DNA from: Agrypnia vestita
Lineage: Eukaryota > Arthropoda > Insecta > Trichoptera > Phryganeidae
DNA: 64,000 nucleotides
Assembly (NCBI GenBank): GCA_016648135.1
Contig: JADDOH010001516.1
Location: 372,001 to 436,000, forward strand
Reading direction: 5' to 3'
Position numbers and translations under genes: made by a program. Positions within the stretch are counted from its first letter, which is position 1; each line of letters begins with the position of its first letter. The notes under the pieces are model-generated. The model saw only the letters and a program-made list of their open reading frames with translations. It was not told where the DNA came from and searched no databases. Below, one piece after another: positions 12,188-24,524 of this stretch.

Positions 12188-12218
12188 CATTTATTAAATT
12201 CAAATTTACATTTATTGA
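12188..12218 (-). promoter_or_regulatory. Candidate polyadenylation signals of the secreted-protein gene
   Basis: Two TTTATT motifs on the + strand (AATAAA on the - strand) lie about 340-365 bp past the stop codon at 12557-12555. They are the nearest canonical signals I see, so a 3'UTR of about 350 bp is likely. Confidence 0.35.
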
Positions 12219-12554
12219 ACTTAAATAGGAACAATAAACATTAACATATTTACAATGAAGCTAACTAGAAATTTTATGTTGGTTAGTATTTAAAAATAAT
12301 AATGAAATACATATTACTCACTACATTTGTTCTAATAATACAAAAAAATATTAAGGAACTAGGAATAAAAATTAGCAAAACCAAAGGGAAAATAAAAAAT
12401 GGCAAAACAACACGGAAATGATAATTGTCACAGAAATACTATAAAATAGCATGCTATTAATGTTTCACAAAGCCAAACCAGGTAAATCATTTGATTGCAG
12501 CAATGTTAAGCTTTCATTACAAGTGTTGCCAACACCAAAATTATACTGTTCCAT

Positions 12555-15500
12555 TTACCCGAGACTCCATCCGTACGACACCGGCCTTCTTGTTGTAGCG
12601 GCACTTTTACTGGCGTGGCTCTGTCCGTAATTCTTGGCAAAGTATCCGTTCTGCTGAGTCGGCTGGGAGGCTTGGGCATTCGAGGGTTGGTTGTACGACG
12701 GGTTATATCCCTGTCTTTGGTTAGGGTTGTTCTGCCCGTTGCTGGGATAGGCGGGATAATTGGGGTAGTACGGGTTCGGTTGGTTCGGATACGGGTTTGG
12801 TTGATTACCATACGGGTTTGACGGGTTGCTGTAAGGATTACCATATGGATTGGACGGGTTGGGATTAGTGTTTTTATTTTCGATCAGACCGGGCCTTGTG
12901 AAAGAAGGATTGAGCGACGGGAGTCCCTTTGTAAAGTTGCTTAGGAAGTTGGTGAGGATTGAGGAGATTGGATTTGAACCACCTCCCGCCCCATTGCTTC
13001 CGCTGCCGCCACCAGAATTGGTTCCAAAAGCGTTTCCGAAATTGAATCCGGCGAACGGGTTCGTGAAACCGTTGCCGTTACTGCCAGATCCTCCGGTGTT
13101 GGTTCCGTATGGATTTCCTCCTCCGTTGTTGGTTCCATAGGGATTTCCTCCACCGCCATTGTTGCCGAAGGAAGAACCCCTCGGGGGTGCCGGTGGAGCG
13201 TAATTGGGAGCATCATCATCATACCTCGACGGTGGGTGTTGAGGCCGAAGCTCTGCAATCGGTTTTGGCGTTGTTGCTTTGGTTACAGGAGCATTATGGG
13301 TCTCTGAAAAATAACAGAGGAAAATAATAAATTACTTCCAAGTAAATTTTTGAACATATGCATTCTTTTTATTATATGCTTTCTTGCATACATTCATAAG
13401 AGATTTTTTCAACCATACAATATCCAAATATTAAACACATCGTGCATCAAAGGTCTTCAAGTTTGGGTTTACTGGGGTATTATGCCGTGTTGTTAAATGT
13501 CGGATCAAAGGTCTTTGAATCCGTGGCATGATTATGTTGAACATTCTTTTTGCCGAAACTTTTTTTTTAAATCAAAGTTATGCTGAGACATAAATTGAAC
13601 AATGGCGGCCCTCGTAGCCCAGTGGGCAAGACTCTGGCTTCTCACACCGGGTTCCGGGTTCGATTCCCGGTGTGTTAATTAATCTGCGCGATTTACTCAA
13701 GCCTGGGTATTTTGTGATGTTTATCACTTCTGTAATTGGGCCTGTTGGCCTGTTGAAGCGTAAAATAAATAAAATAAAATAAAACCCTAATTGATCCAAT
13801 TTGAAAGTTTGTTCCGACGCCTAAATGTCAAAGTTGAATCTGCCGACTAAAATTAATGAATTTGAAAAACATTTTTTTTATACTATACTAATATTGATGA
13901 ATCTCAAAGCTATGTAGGTATTTAATGTTCAATAATCGTATAGAAAAGTATTAATTTTAATCAAAATATAATGCTAAATCATATTGATAACGATTTAATA
14001 ATGTACAGTCATTAAAAAAGCATATAAATGATAACAACATGTTGTGCAACAGAAAAAAACGTGATTCAATGTCATTCTGTACTAGTAAACACTACCACTG
14101 CTCAAATAAAAAAATTGTCTAGGAACAATATCAGACATTCTAAATTAAAATACAATGTGTTTCATCCCAAATACAATATTTCTATTTGGGATGAAATAAG
14201 GTCCACCGATAGGTATTGCACAAAAATGCCAAGATAAAGTATAAAGACATTTGAAGTGTTATAATAATTAGGTCATACCGATTGTATCCATCGCTGGTGA
14301 AGAACTGTCAAAACGGTATATGTATACATATTACATATCTGTCGCCTGAGCAGGATTAAATTAAATGCAATATAAAATCTGCTCAATCCAACATAATCAC
14401 TGTTTAGTAGGTTAATGATATGCAGACATTTTCGAAATTAGCAATTTTAAATGTAATATTATTCCCTGTGAATTATTATGATTTAAAATATAAATCTCGT
14501 CGAGTTCTCGTCATTTATTGGCAATGGATCAAAATTTTAATTCTCTAATCTAAAAATGTATTCAACCATGATAAAAAAATATATTATGAATTGGTTCATA
14601 AATTCATGTAAATACTTTTTACAAGCTATAAATATAGTTTTGAATAATTTTATGATCGTTTATCATATTATCAAAAATTATTGTCAAAAATAGTTGATCA
14701 AATCAAATCTAATCAAATTATAATCAAAAATAGTAGACATACCTCCACCTCCTTCTGCAGCGGTCTTCTTCTTACACGTCGGATACGTTCCGCATTCTGT
14801 TGTTCTGCCATAGCTGCAGGGCTCCTCAGCCAGGACACACACTTCGCTATTGAGGCAACCAATATCTTTACACGATCGGCCATATTCTGAAAACAAAATT
14901 GTAAACATTCAGAGAGGGGATGGAGGCACTTTAAAAAAGTGCTTCAATCCATAAATTATATCCTGTAAAATTGTGAATCAAAAAAAAATTACCATTCCCT
15001 ATAATATTTCACAGTGTAATTATCAAAATATTTGATAACACAATAACACATTTATTTAATGTTTAATTAAACAATTGATACTATTAAACACAAAAATTAA
15101 TTTCTTTTTCACTAAAGTTTATATATAATTCTAATAGAGAAAATCTCAGGCTTTAGTTTAAAAAAAATATAGTAAGTAGAATAACAACTAAAGCAACTAT
15201 AACAACAAGTAGAGTAAGTATAATAACAACTTCTGGGAATTCGCCAACTACATAATTGATACCAACCATTCTATCAACAGTCATAAATTAAAACTAATCT
15301 AATCGGTTCTTTATAAAGGATCGATAATAAACAGTTTGGAAACCATTGAAATCCAAAAGAACTTAAATCCTGAGAAAACACTCATGAATAACATCACATT
15401 ACACAACACTTCTCCGATCCTAAATTTGTTTCTTCAATGACCAAAAAAATCCTCCCTTCTAAGCGACCCACTGCCCTACTCAAAAATGTTGACAAATTTA

Positions 15501-16910
15501 TGTATTAAGGTTAGTAATTAATTACACCTGATGACAAAAGGTACTGCTTCTCTTGAAAGTATAGTAGTGATAAATATAACTCAACGTGTGTGTATATGAA
15601 CTATGAACTGTGTATATAAACTAGGAACTCAAGTATAAATCGTGCCATAAATAGTTTTATAAATTGTGAAAGTAATCTGGATATGTTTCATGACAATATC
15701 GTACATTTAAAAAATATACTTTTGCTTAATTAGTTTTATCCTCACCAAGTTCACTCCACACACTTCCAAAACTTATCATAACACCTTCATAAACTGACAA
15801 ACCATCTAAGCGGGCTAATTCTAATGTGAATATTGAAAAAATTGAATTGTATAAGTTGCCATTTATACATTCTGATTATACGTAATTATCTTACTTCTCT
15901 GACATTGTGAGGTGAATGTCATTGGTACATGAGTCTGTAACATACTCGTTTTAATCTAAAAAGCTTTTATGCAAGTAGTGTATTGCACTAATATATATAA
16001 AATAAAATAAAAATAAAAAAATTATAAAGTTTAATTTAGTGTAAATCAAAGTTAAAGTATTTGCCATTTGAGAGAATATCATCTCACATTTCGGTCCAGA
16101 TGTTAATTTTTATCAAATTTTCAACATTAACATAAATATCTGACAAAAAGCCGTTGTAAAAAAGCAGTTACAGTAGTAACTCTCAATTATCTGAACTTAA
16201 AAAATTATTGAGGCAGTAAGACTTCCAAAATATATGTAAAATGTAAAAATTATTTTTTATTTGACTAATGTGAATCAGAAAATTAAACTATCATGATTGA
16301 CACATAGTAATAACAGAAAAATTTGGGTGGGCTTAGGTTTAGTGTTTACTTTTGACATAATTAGGCTAAGCACATTAGGTCAAATTGTAAATTTAAATTA
16401 CATGTGTATAGATGTTAATTTATCATTAAATTATAAAATTAAATCATGTAGGATAATTTTTAGTTATTGTTATAAATTTTTTCAGCATAGGTTAGTCAGG
16501 TTTTTTTTCTGTACCACCCACATAATTATATTTTTTATAAGTATGTAGTTTGATAGTGAATCTGATGATCAATCCTGTATACAAAATATTAATAAATAAT
16601 GCCTTCTAAATGTTTAAAGGCAATTGCATATTACATATTTAAAAAATGGATGCTTATGTCAATACGAATGAGATTCAATCCAATGTATACATTCATCTTC
16701 TAGCAATGTGAGAAGAGTAAAATAAATATTTAATCTTTCACAGTACTTACATAAATTGTCTGAGACGAGATACAAAGGAAGTGGGTCTAGTAATGTAATC
16801 GACACGGTGCATTAAAAAAGGTGTTTAAAAAGTATCCACATTTCTAACTCACTTGAGAAGGCGTTCGCCGACAGCACGAGGAAGAAGCTCAGAAAAATTG
16901 TTGACCACAT
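12555..16910 (-). CDS. Secreted six-cysteine protein with Gly/Asn/Pro/Tyr-rich low-complexity tail, three exons
   Basis: Coding exons on the - strand: 16910-16853, 14886-14743, 13303-12555; both introns are GT-AG with matching phase, giving 316 aa. Residues 1-19 (MWSTIFLSFFLVLSANAFS) form a signal peptide. Residues 20-60 hold six Cys (25, 30, 36, 43, 51, 57), including YGRSCKDIGCLNSEVC and ECGTYPTC. Residues 68-316 have no Cys and are low complexity: GGGGNPYGTNN-type repeats, then NPSNPYGNPYSNPSNPYGN, a Gln/Asn-rich part and the end RRPVSYGWSLG. A splice acceptor just before the ATG (about 16922) implies a 5'UTR exon farther upstream. Intron 2 holds a SINE (13600-13785). The large exon contains no Met codon in the real frame. 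I do not recognise a named family. The layout suggests an extracellular matrix, cuticle, silk-associated or defence protein, but that is inference. Confidence 0.8.
13600..13785 (+). mobile_element. Intact tRNA-derived SINE with AAATA-type tail
   Basis: Box A-like TAGCCCAGTGGGCAAGACT and box B GGGTTCGATTCCCGG lie in a head of about 70 nt, followed by a conserved-looking body (TTTACTCAAGCCTGGG, GGGCCTGTTGGCCTGTTG) and an A-rich AAATAAATAAAATAAAATAA tail. It lies in intron 2 of the secreted-protein gene, antisense to it. Confidence 0.8.
14887..16852. other. Intron 1 of the secreted-protein gene, otherwise empty
   Basis: Stops in all frames and no inverted-end element that I can recognise. Confidence 0.5.
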
Positions 16911-17194
16911 ACTGCTGATCTGAAAGACAAAAAAGGGTGTGTTTGATATGTATGCATATGGAAAACTTAAAAAGAAATATATTTATAATGACTTATTTAT
17001 TAAATTTTTTGCTGTTGTACTGTGATATCACTGAACAAAATAAAAAAATAATAATAATCACAAAAACTTATAATACATACGTACTTAAAATATTGGTTAG
17101 ATTAAAAGCAAATCAATTACACCATAAATTATACTTTTCTTCTTTTTTCCTTTGGTAAATTTTGTCTGATTCCTATGATTTCAAGTGTGCATCA

Positions 17195-17345
17195 GGTACA
17201 GTTGCCGGCAAACTTCTTGAAATCCTTTGGCGTAGTGGGGGAATGCGCAGAAGACGAAATTTGGGTCTCGTTGGTGGATAGGTAGATGCGCAAACTTCCC
17301 CCCACTACGCCATAGAATTTCAAGATGTTTGCCGGCTACTGTACC
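17195..17345. mobile_element. Palindromic MITE, 151 bp
   Basis: Arms GGTACAGTTGCCGGCAAAC and its near complement GTTTGCCGGCTACTGTACC extend about 55 bp inward through GGCGTAGTGGGGG and CCCCCCACTACGCC. Its short GC-rich interior stands out against the AT background. Confidence 0.75.
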
Positions 17346-17723
17346 ATTTTTGAGAACAGTGAGGTTGAAATATAAAAAATTGATAATTTTGAAAAGGGAA
17401 TTTCAAAGAATTTGCAAACAAATTATGTGCACATGAGGTTTACACTTGGTCCGTGCGAGCATTGAACTTTTGCTTAGAAAAGCAATACGTTCTTTTAGAA
17501 TAACTCCTCAAAAAAATTACTCATGCAGTTTTTTATTGGTGGAATACACGGTTATGCCTTTGAAAGCATGCGGCTTTTTTTTTAATGAAGTTTCACCGAA
17601 AACAAATTACACATACGTACAAAAAACAGCACAATTTTCATAAAATAATGTGCCTGATAAGACCTTTCTGACTTTCGGATTTGTGTGTTTAGCACACCTC
17701 AAAACATTATGGTACAACATTTT

Positions 17724-18165
17724 TGCCACCACGATAACTAGGCGTGCGAGGGAGGTCGCCCCTGTCGCGAAACAGATGTTGCCAGGTTGTAAATTTATTA
17801 CACAATACATAATGTACTGAATGTCCGGTGACCAGTGTCAGAGCATTCAATATAAATTTGGTCGGGTAACAGCGCGCTCCCCGGTGACCGCTCTACATGT
17901 CAAACTGTCAGATGGTAATATCGGTCCATTATTTGCTTTTTCAGCTTCGCAAAACTTTAATACTTCATTGGCAATTGTTCTTGCACCACCCCGGACTGTT
18001 TTGGTTGTTGTGGACATAATAATTCAGTGTATATTGGTAATCAAGATGTCACAGCTCCCGAGCAAATACAAAGTTGTAATGAATTACAGGGCGAGGGGTT
18101 ACTGCCGGGTGCGGGCGGGGCGGGTTTTAGTTCCAATCCTGCCGCACGCCAAGTTATGTTAGGCA
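17724..18165. mobile_element. Non-autonomous DNA transposon, copy B
   Basis: Same family and orientation as 5954-6374. The left end carries one mismatch (ATAACTAGGCGTGCG). Small insertions relative to copy A (GAGCATT near 17840, GTTGTTGTG near 18003) shift every reading frame, which argues against coding. Confidence 0.8.
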
Positions 18166-18169
18166 GGCT

Positions 18170-19790
18170 CTAACAGAAGGATTTTGAGGCAGAACAGAGT
18201 TATTCATTTAGATAATTAAAAACAAACAAATATCAATTGATTAACCGCAAAAACTGTATTGTCTTTGTCTGTGCAATTTAGTCAATAAAACAAAGTTGTG
18301 CAATTGCCAGTGGCAGAAGAAGAAACAAGTATTTTTCCATTTCTATATGGAATTTTTTCTCTTTATAATAAAAATGCGAGGTCATCAGCTAGTTGTGTGC
18401 ACTGCGCGTCATTCTGATGGGATACCTGAATAATTGCAATTCCATACTATTATTGAATAATCAGTTACATACATACATATATTTTTATTTTATAATTGAC
18501 TAGTCATCCGTGTTCGACATTGTCGCTGATTATGATTTTGTTATAATTTAAGACAGCGGGTTAGGGGACGCGGAGGGTGCTTGTGTTTTGCGCAGGGTCC
18601 TAAACAGTAACTATGCAAAACTTGGTTTAGATTGGTCAAAGAGTATGAGATTGTACAGAAAACTGATGAAATATGCGAAACATTCAAAACACACCACAAA
18701 AACACATTCTATTACGTCCCCCTTTCTGCGCTTAGTGACCACGCCCCTACACCCAGCCGACTCTAATCTCGCCCTACTCCTAACATCGTCTTTTAGTCTT
18801 ACTTTTAGTATTAACAATATTAATGAAGATGATGCGTCAGCATTGAAAACGTTCTAATTATTATAAGTAACAAATAGCAAATGTAAACAGTGTTATCATT
18901 TTTTGATATAATTTAGAATGACTTTTCACAAAGTTACACAAAAAATTACAAACAATTCAGTTTATATGTATGTGCATCTTTAATTTTTGAAATTGACTAT
19001 GAAACTAGTCAATGTAAACACAAACCAACACGGTTTTTTCTAATAAGCATGTACCACATAATTTTTATACACCCACAAATCAAATTGTCAAGTTCAAATA
19101 TGAGAAATAAAATAAATCATACTTAGGCGAGTCTAAAATAAACTGATTAAATCAAGATTCATTTCTGTTTCAGAAGGCCACTTAGTCTGGTAAAAATTAA
19201 AGCAACAAATTTAACTTAATTAACATGTTTATACTAAACATCCAAGATCTAAGCATGCTCCATCCGCATGTTTTAAATAGATAATTGCACTTCTATATTT
19301 AAAGCAAATTGTGCAAAAATTATCGAATTGATATACATATTTAATTATCATAATGAACTCTTAATATTGCTTAATAGATTATAAAAACTTGCAGTGGAAG
19401 TTTATAAAGCACCAGCAAGTATGTTATTCCTAAATTAATTATAAACAATGATACATAATTTCAATGACACTAAAACTGATATTTCTACACACTTAAATAA
19501 CATAACTGGGATTCATTCATATTCTGAGTTGAGTTTTCTGGGTTATTCTACAAACTCTCTGACTGATGTCGTATCGTCCCTGACGAAGGACCCTGCAAAG
19601 GTCAACATCGATAGCTCAAAAAAACTCAAAAACTCTCAGAAAATTCTGAACGGATATGAAAATTTGAGAACATTTTTTAAAGATTTAATTTGTATTACAC
19701 CAACAAGTATGTATTGTATTCGTATACAATTAAACAACTAAAGATGGCTTGTAGTAGGTATATAAGATAAAAATATGATTAAAGTATAAG
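18170..19790. other. Mostly unannotated; a Penelope-end-like piece near 19520-19620
   Basis: The only structure seen is TTGAGTTTTCTGGGTTATTC with a nearby CCTGACGAAGGACCCTGC, similar to 54330-54450 and to Penelope-type ends. The 97-codon ORF at 19448-19741 looks like translated repeat. Confidence 0.35.
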
Positions 19791-19791
19791 A

Positions 19792-20016
19792 TCATCCCAA
19801 TTATAATAACTTCGTTATCTGTCTGTTCTTCCGTCCGCGTAACTCATTCTGTGGAGTAACTTATAACGTCCGTAACATTTTTATAGTAATTTTTTTTTTC
19901 AAATCTATTTTTCATTCTTTTTTTACGATTTTTTAAAATAAAATAAATAAATACTTATTCCTTAGGAACCGACATGAAAAAGAAAAATACCGTCATTTTT
20001 GACGGGTTACAGCTAG
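19792..20016 (+). mobile_element. Short non-autonomous Helitron
   Basis: It starts A|TCATCCCAATTATAATAAC, related to the 5' ends at 30881 and 46493, and ends with the hairpin CCGTCATTTTTGACGG (19990-20005), then GTTACAGCTAG|T. TC start, 3' hairpin, CTAG end and A/T flanks are the Helitron hallmarks. Confidence 0.8.
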
Positions 20017-20589
20017 TATATCTTATAATATCTTATCATAATAGCCACACTCATACACTCTACACTCGCGGGACAATTTTCCATCTCGTTACACCTGCTA
20101 ACTTTTATTTAATTTTCTAGTATTTCTAATTTCCCAACAATAAAAAAGTATAATGTGTTATTCCCCGTATTGTTTTTATATGTATTTACATTATACTTTA
20201 ATATCACAATAGGTGTGTCATTCAAAATCATCAAGGTGATGTAATTAATTTGTATATTATAAAGCTTAGAAGTAAAATTAAATAAAAAAATAATTTAGCC
20301 AGCTGTACAGTTGGTTGTTAGCAGTGAGTGGCAAGTTAGTTTACTACTTCTAGCAATAATTTTTTTTTCTTTTTAAGTAGGTCCATTCCTTTACACATTT
20401 TTCATCTCACTTCATCAAGCAGTCATTCTGTTCATTATATATTCTCGGGTGCATTGGATTGATGAGAATGGGCATACTAGGAGATGGTTAAATTATTATG
20501 CATCATAGGCATTCAAACTTTTTGTTATAATCTCATATTCTTGCAAAAATGGCAAATACACTATGCAAAAGGGGACAATTATGCACACA

Positions 20590-20925
20590 AGCATTCCCTA
20601 TCTGATGAAGATCATCATGCCTATACTCACTTATGCAGCCCCCATCTAGGGTCACGCAGCTTCCACACACACGAAAAGTCTAGAGATTCTACAAAACAAA
20701 GCCATTCGGGCAGCACTGCGTGTGCCGCATTCTGCAAATATCACACAACTCGGGCATCCCTCCCATAAAGGAGTTCATTATACCTCTCCAAGCGTTTTTA
20801 TGCCAGAATACCAACCCACCCTAAACCGTCAATAAACATTCTTGCAGACTACGACACAGATGCCCCCTTGAAATATAAAATACCGAAATCGATCCTCCGC
20901 ACCGAGTAATTCCTGCCCCATTCAT
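20590..20925 (+). mobile_element. Jockey-like LINE, C-terminal reverse-transcriptase fragment
   Basis: With frameshifts it reads PILTYAAP, KSLEILQNKAIRAALRVPHS and FYARIPTHPKPS, then DTDAPLKYKIPKS: the connection region after the reverse transcriptase of jockey-clade LINEs. It is broken and truncated on both sides. Confidence 0.65.
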
Positions 20926-21324
20926 TGCAGTATTGTGTGTTTTGTTGCTACAAATGTTGTTGTTATTAGACCCGGTACTCCGTTAGACAGTAAACTAATG
21001 GCAATGGTGCTGAGTAGCCATCCAAATTAATCTTGGCTTTTTCCGAAAATATTAAAAATCTTAACAAACCACGTTTTCATGTGTTTTAAATTATTTATTT
21101 ACAATTTATTAAAAATATATTTCCAAATACTCCTAATTAATAGTATCCAATTGGAACAAATCTAATTGGAACAGTTAGGATTATTAATTGAGACAAATAT
21201 AACATGTGTTATTAAATTTGGTTATTTAATAAATATGTATGTATATTTTTTAAATAGAGATGCGAACATGGAATGTGTGTGGCAACAATATTCTTACTTT
21301 TTTCAAAATACGCTAAATGCTTGT

Positions 21325-21420
21325 ACTATGAAAGTACGACTAACTTGCTGGTATCCAGGAATGGGATTCGAACCTCCGACCACCAGATCACTAGACGAGC
21401 CATGACCACTACCACCAAGA
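21325..21420 (-). mobile_element. tRNA-derived SINE (CAGCAAGTTARTC family), short reverse copy
   Basis: The - strand shows box B (GGTTCGAATCCCATTCC) followed by TGGATACCAGCAAGTTAGTC; the copy is truncated after this junction. Confidence 0.6.
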
Positions 21421-21839
21421 AGTATATGTTATATTTTACAATATTTTGGCTTTCCTGTAAGACGATAGCGGTATTGTGATTTACTCTATGGAATTGACTT
21501 CAGTAATGCATAAGGTCATAATGATGATAACAGGATGCACAATACGGATAAACCCACGATATTGAATAGCGGGAAAAACTTATTCTTGGATGTACTGCAA
21601 ATGGGTTTCATACACACAATATAAAATTGTACAGAGATAAACTAAACCCCTTCTTTAGGCGAGGGGATTGCGGAAGTATGTCCCCTCTTGCGTATATTTA
21701 CAACAGACTTACAATGCAGTTAAAGTATTTATTTTTTATTTATTTAATATTACGTACAGTTTATTACATTTTTTTGCTGGTCTATTAAAACTAAAAATAA
21801 ATTCATAATTTTATCGCTGTACCCCCCTCAAAAGGAGAC

Positions 21840-21985
21840 TTAGGCCCGAATTCAGAGTCGATACTTAGATGATTTAAAGGTTAAGGTACACCTTAAAAGT
21901 GTTATTTTGTTTTGAAAATAACGCTTTTAAAGCGTACCTCTTAACCTTTAAATCATCTAAGTATTGATTCTGAATTCGGGCCTTA
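21840..21985. mobile_element. Near-perfect palindromic MITE (GGCCCGAAT family)
   Basis: Arms GGCCCGAATTCAGAGTCGAT and its complement run about 65 bp with few mismatches and are flanked by TTA on both sides, a 3-bp duplication as in PIF/Harbinger elements. Relatives: 56806-56941 and the split copy at 22686-24524. Confidence 0.8.
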
Positions 21986-22204
21986 CTCTTGTGCTTGGAG
22001 AGGTACAGCAGAACATTTATTATTATGCTTTACCTCGATAATATTTATCATTTATTCTTGCTTAATTAAATCCCCTAGTAAATTAAAGGTATATTTAAAA
22101 TACTTTTTTTTTTTAAATTTTGTTCCAGAGTTGAGCAGATTCAAACAGTGCCATGCGCAGACCGATCGCGTGATCTGATCACTTGGAATGGGAGTGTTAG
22201 CTAT

Positions 22205-22560
22205 TGTTGTGTATTATTCACAGCTAGTCCACAAATACTTTACGGCTAGATTCCCATCTTGATTACGAGTCGAAAATGTTCAAGCAACCATGACCTAATA
22301 TCAATAGTTATGGAGATATGCAATATCAAATTTATCATTTTTTTTCAATATTTCTGACTTATTTTTTGCAAATCGTTTAGCTACCATTATAGAACTTATA
22401 TCGATTATGAAAAATTCATTTATTTCAATACAAGTTATATAAAATGAAAAAAACTTTGCAAAAAAATATATTTTCAACTTCTGCAAGGTTTTCTTCATTT
22501 TATTTGATTTGTATTGAAGGGAATGAATTTTTCATAATCGATTTAAATTACCGTAATGGA
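22205..22560. mobile_element. Partial copy of the Tc1-like MITE at 31984
   Basis: CTAGTCCACAAATACTTTAC, AAAATGTTCAAGCAACCATG and ATGGAGATATGCAATATCAA match the left arm of 31984-32411, and GGGAATGAATTTTTCATAAT matches its centre; the outer CAGGGTG ends are lost. Confidence 0.65.
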
Positions 22561-22685
22561 ATTTTAACGGCACCCGACAAACCCGCGCAGGACATCCGCG
22601 CCGGCAAAGCCGCGCCGACATTGCCGCGCGAATCAAAATAATAAAATTAAATAAAATGAAAAAAAAAAGATTTAACTTTAATAAC

Positions 22686-24524
22686 CTAGTCTCGAAATCA
22701 GAGTCAATACTTGGATGATTTAACCCCTGGTGCACCGTCACGGGGCAAATAATGTTTCCGTTGTCTGCCGCGCTAAATAATACACAAAAGCGCTATTTTT
22801 ACTGTTTTTTTTTTATTATTAAAATTCGTGGTTAGACACCACAAATTAATTATTTTTTTCTTGAAGATACGTAACTAAGATTTTCACTTGTTTATCGCAT
22901 TACCACTGTAAATTTTTATACTATAACAATTTCTTTCGACTTATCATACTAAGTATTGCCTTACCCAAGGTAGCCAAAATGATTATAAAATAGAATACTG
23001 AACTTACATTAGGGTTTTGTTTGTTTTATTTCATATTTCGATAGATTTTACAGCCGAAGGTACAAAAACAATTTAATATAATATCAATAAACTGAATAAA
23101 AAACATTTTTGAAAATGAGCAACATGGCGAGCGCGGATCCGCTCAATGAAGCGAGGTGAATTAAACACACATTTAGAGTGAACCAAGATTTATTGAAAAG
23201 ATAACTTTCCAAAATCATAATCCACGAAACAAAGTCTTTCATACGAAGTATGATTCGCAATAAATGTGAAATAAAAAGATAACAATAACCGAAAACAAGA
23301 CTCACGCACTACCAACAGACACTGAGAACTTTTATGTCAATTTATTCAAAGATTTAAGGTACAGATACACATGCTTATTATTGGCATGCTCATTAGCATG
23401 CTCAAAACTAGCATGCCCTAACAACTGTACACACTCGCTCATTATTAGCTATGAAGTATGCTAAGCTAACTAAGTTAACAATCAAACACACATGCTTATT
23501 AATGGCATGCTCTTGTCATAGAATAGAGAGGAACTCTAGTTCAAAATTAAAACTTTGCAAACTGAAATAGAAAATTAAAGTGAACTAATAAATCAAAATA
23601 TTTTTGATTGCAGTTTTTATATATTTTTTTGTAAGATTTGAATCATTCATGTCTTTTAATAAAATTTCATAAACATCATTTCTTGCTATATTATTTTTAC
23701 ATAGCGGTGACCGAGTATTCCACAGACATTCGTGATTCCTATAATAAGTCACGAAAAGTAATGTTTTATCATCTCCCCAACGCGTATATTTGTTTCATCT
23801 GTTGCGGACTGAGAAGATCGCATTGATAATCGATACTAGCCGCGCATGACATAAGCATGCTCATAATAAGCAAGCCTGTTCACACATGCTCAAAAGATAC
23901 CCCTTCTCATGGTGAATGACATTAGCATGCTCATAAATTAACCGGCGGTTGATTTTTAGCATGCCACTAATAAGCAAGGGCTAAAGAAGGTCGATACTGC
24001 GCATGTTCACGTACCACTAATAAGCATGTGTATCAGTACCTTTACGTCATTTTTGAAAAAGTCATTAGGTACTTCAAACTATTTCAAAATAATAAAAATA
24101 CAAAATAAACAACAACTTAGATACCTTTATCAGCAATTACTTCAATAAACAATAAAAAACCGTCGTACACCTTTCGCACCGTTCATAGAAAAAATGGGTT
24201 ACTTTTAATTCATTCTAAGAAAGAATTTTAACTTTTTTACACCGTTCTGATTGGTTGAAAACCTTCATTCGTTCAGTAAGAACACTCGCGAAGGGGTTTT
24301 GAACTTTATTCCGTAATATTATAATAGATAACGGAAAAAAATGCAACCGGGCGTAGAAGCGCGGATCCGCGTTCCGGCAGTTTACGGAGGTAACGCGGAT
24401 TCGCGTTCCGGCAAACCAAGGTTAAGGTACGCCTTAAAACTGTTATTTTAAAATGAAAATTACGCCTTTAAGGAATGTCTTAACCTTTAAATCATTTTAG
24501 TATTGACTGTGAATTCGAGCCTAA
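22686..24524. mobile_element. GGCCCGAAT-family MITE split by a 1.7-kb insertion
   Basis: The left end (AAATCAGAGTCAATACTTGG, then ATGATTTAA) stops at about 22724. The rest of the MITE (AAGGTTAAGGTACGCC to GTATTGACTGTGAATTCGAG) resumes at about 24417. The insert contains the Harbinger-like element at 23357-24041 and a duplicated GCGGATCCGCGTTCCGGCA near 24360-24415. Confidence 0.6.
23357..24041. mobile_element. Harbinger-like GCATGC-rich element, copy 1
   Basis: Ends AGGTACAGATACACATGC and, inward from the right, AGGTACTGATACACATGC are flanked by TTA (23354-23356 and 24042-24044). Subterminal zones repeat CTTATTAGTGGCATGC-type units in both orientations. The interior (TGACCGAGTATTCCACAGAC) matches copy 2 at 49119-49862. 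Confidence 0.8.

Noticed and set aside
12506..12844. 112-codon - strand ORF rich in Arg/Thr
   Set aside because: It is a shifted frame of the secreted protein's last exon; the correct frame has consistent splice phase and ends at 12555.
12941..13258. 105-codon - strand ORF
   Set aside because: Another shifted frame of the same exon; its composition comes from the Gly/Asn repeats read out of frame.
13600..13675. Functional tRNA gene
   Set aside because: The head is followed by a SINE body and A-rich tail, and the ORF crossing it (13578-13799, -) is a by-product.
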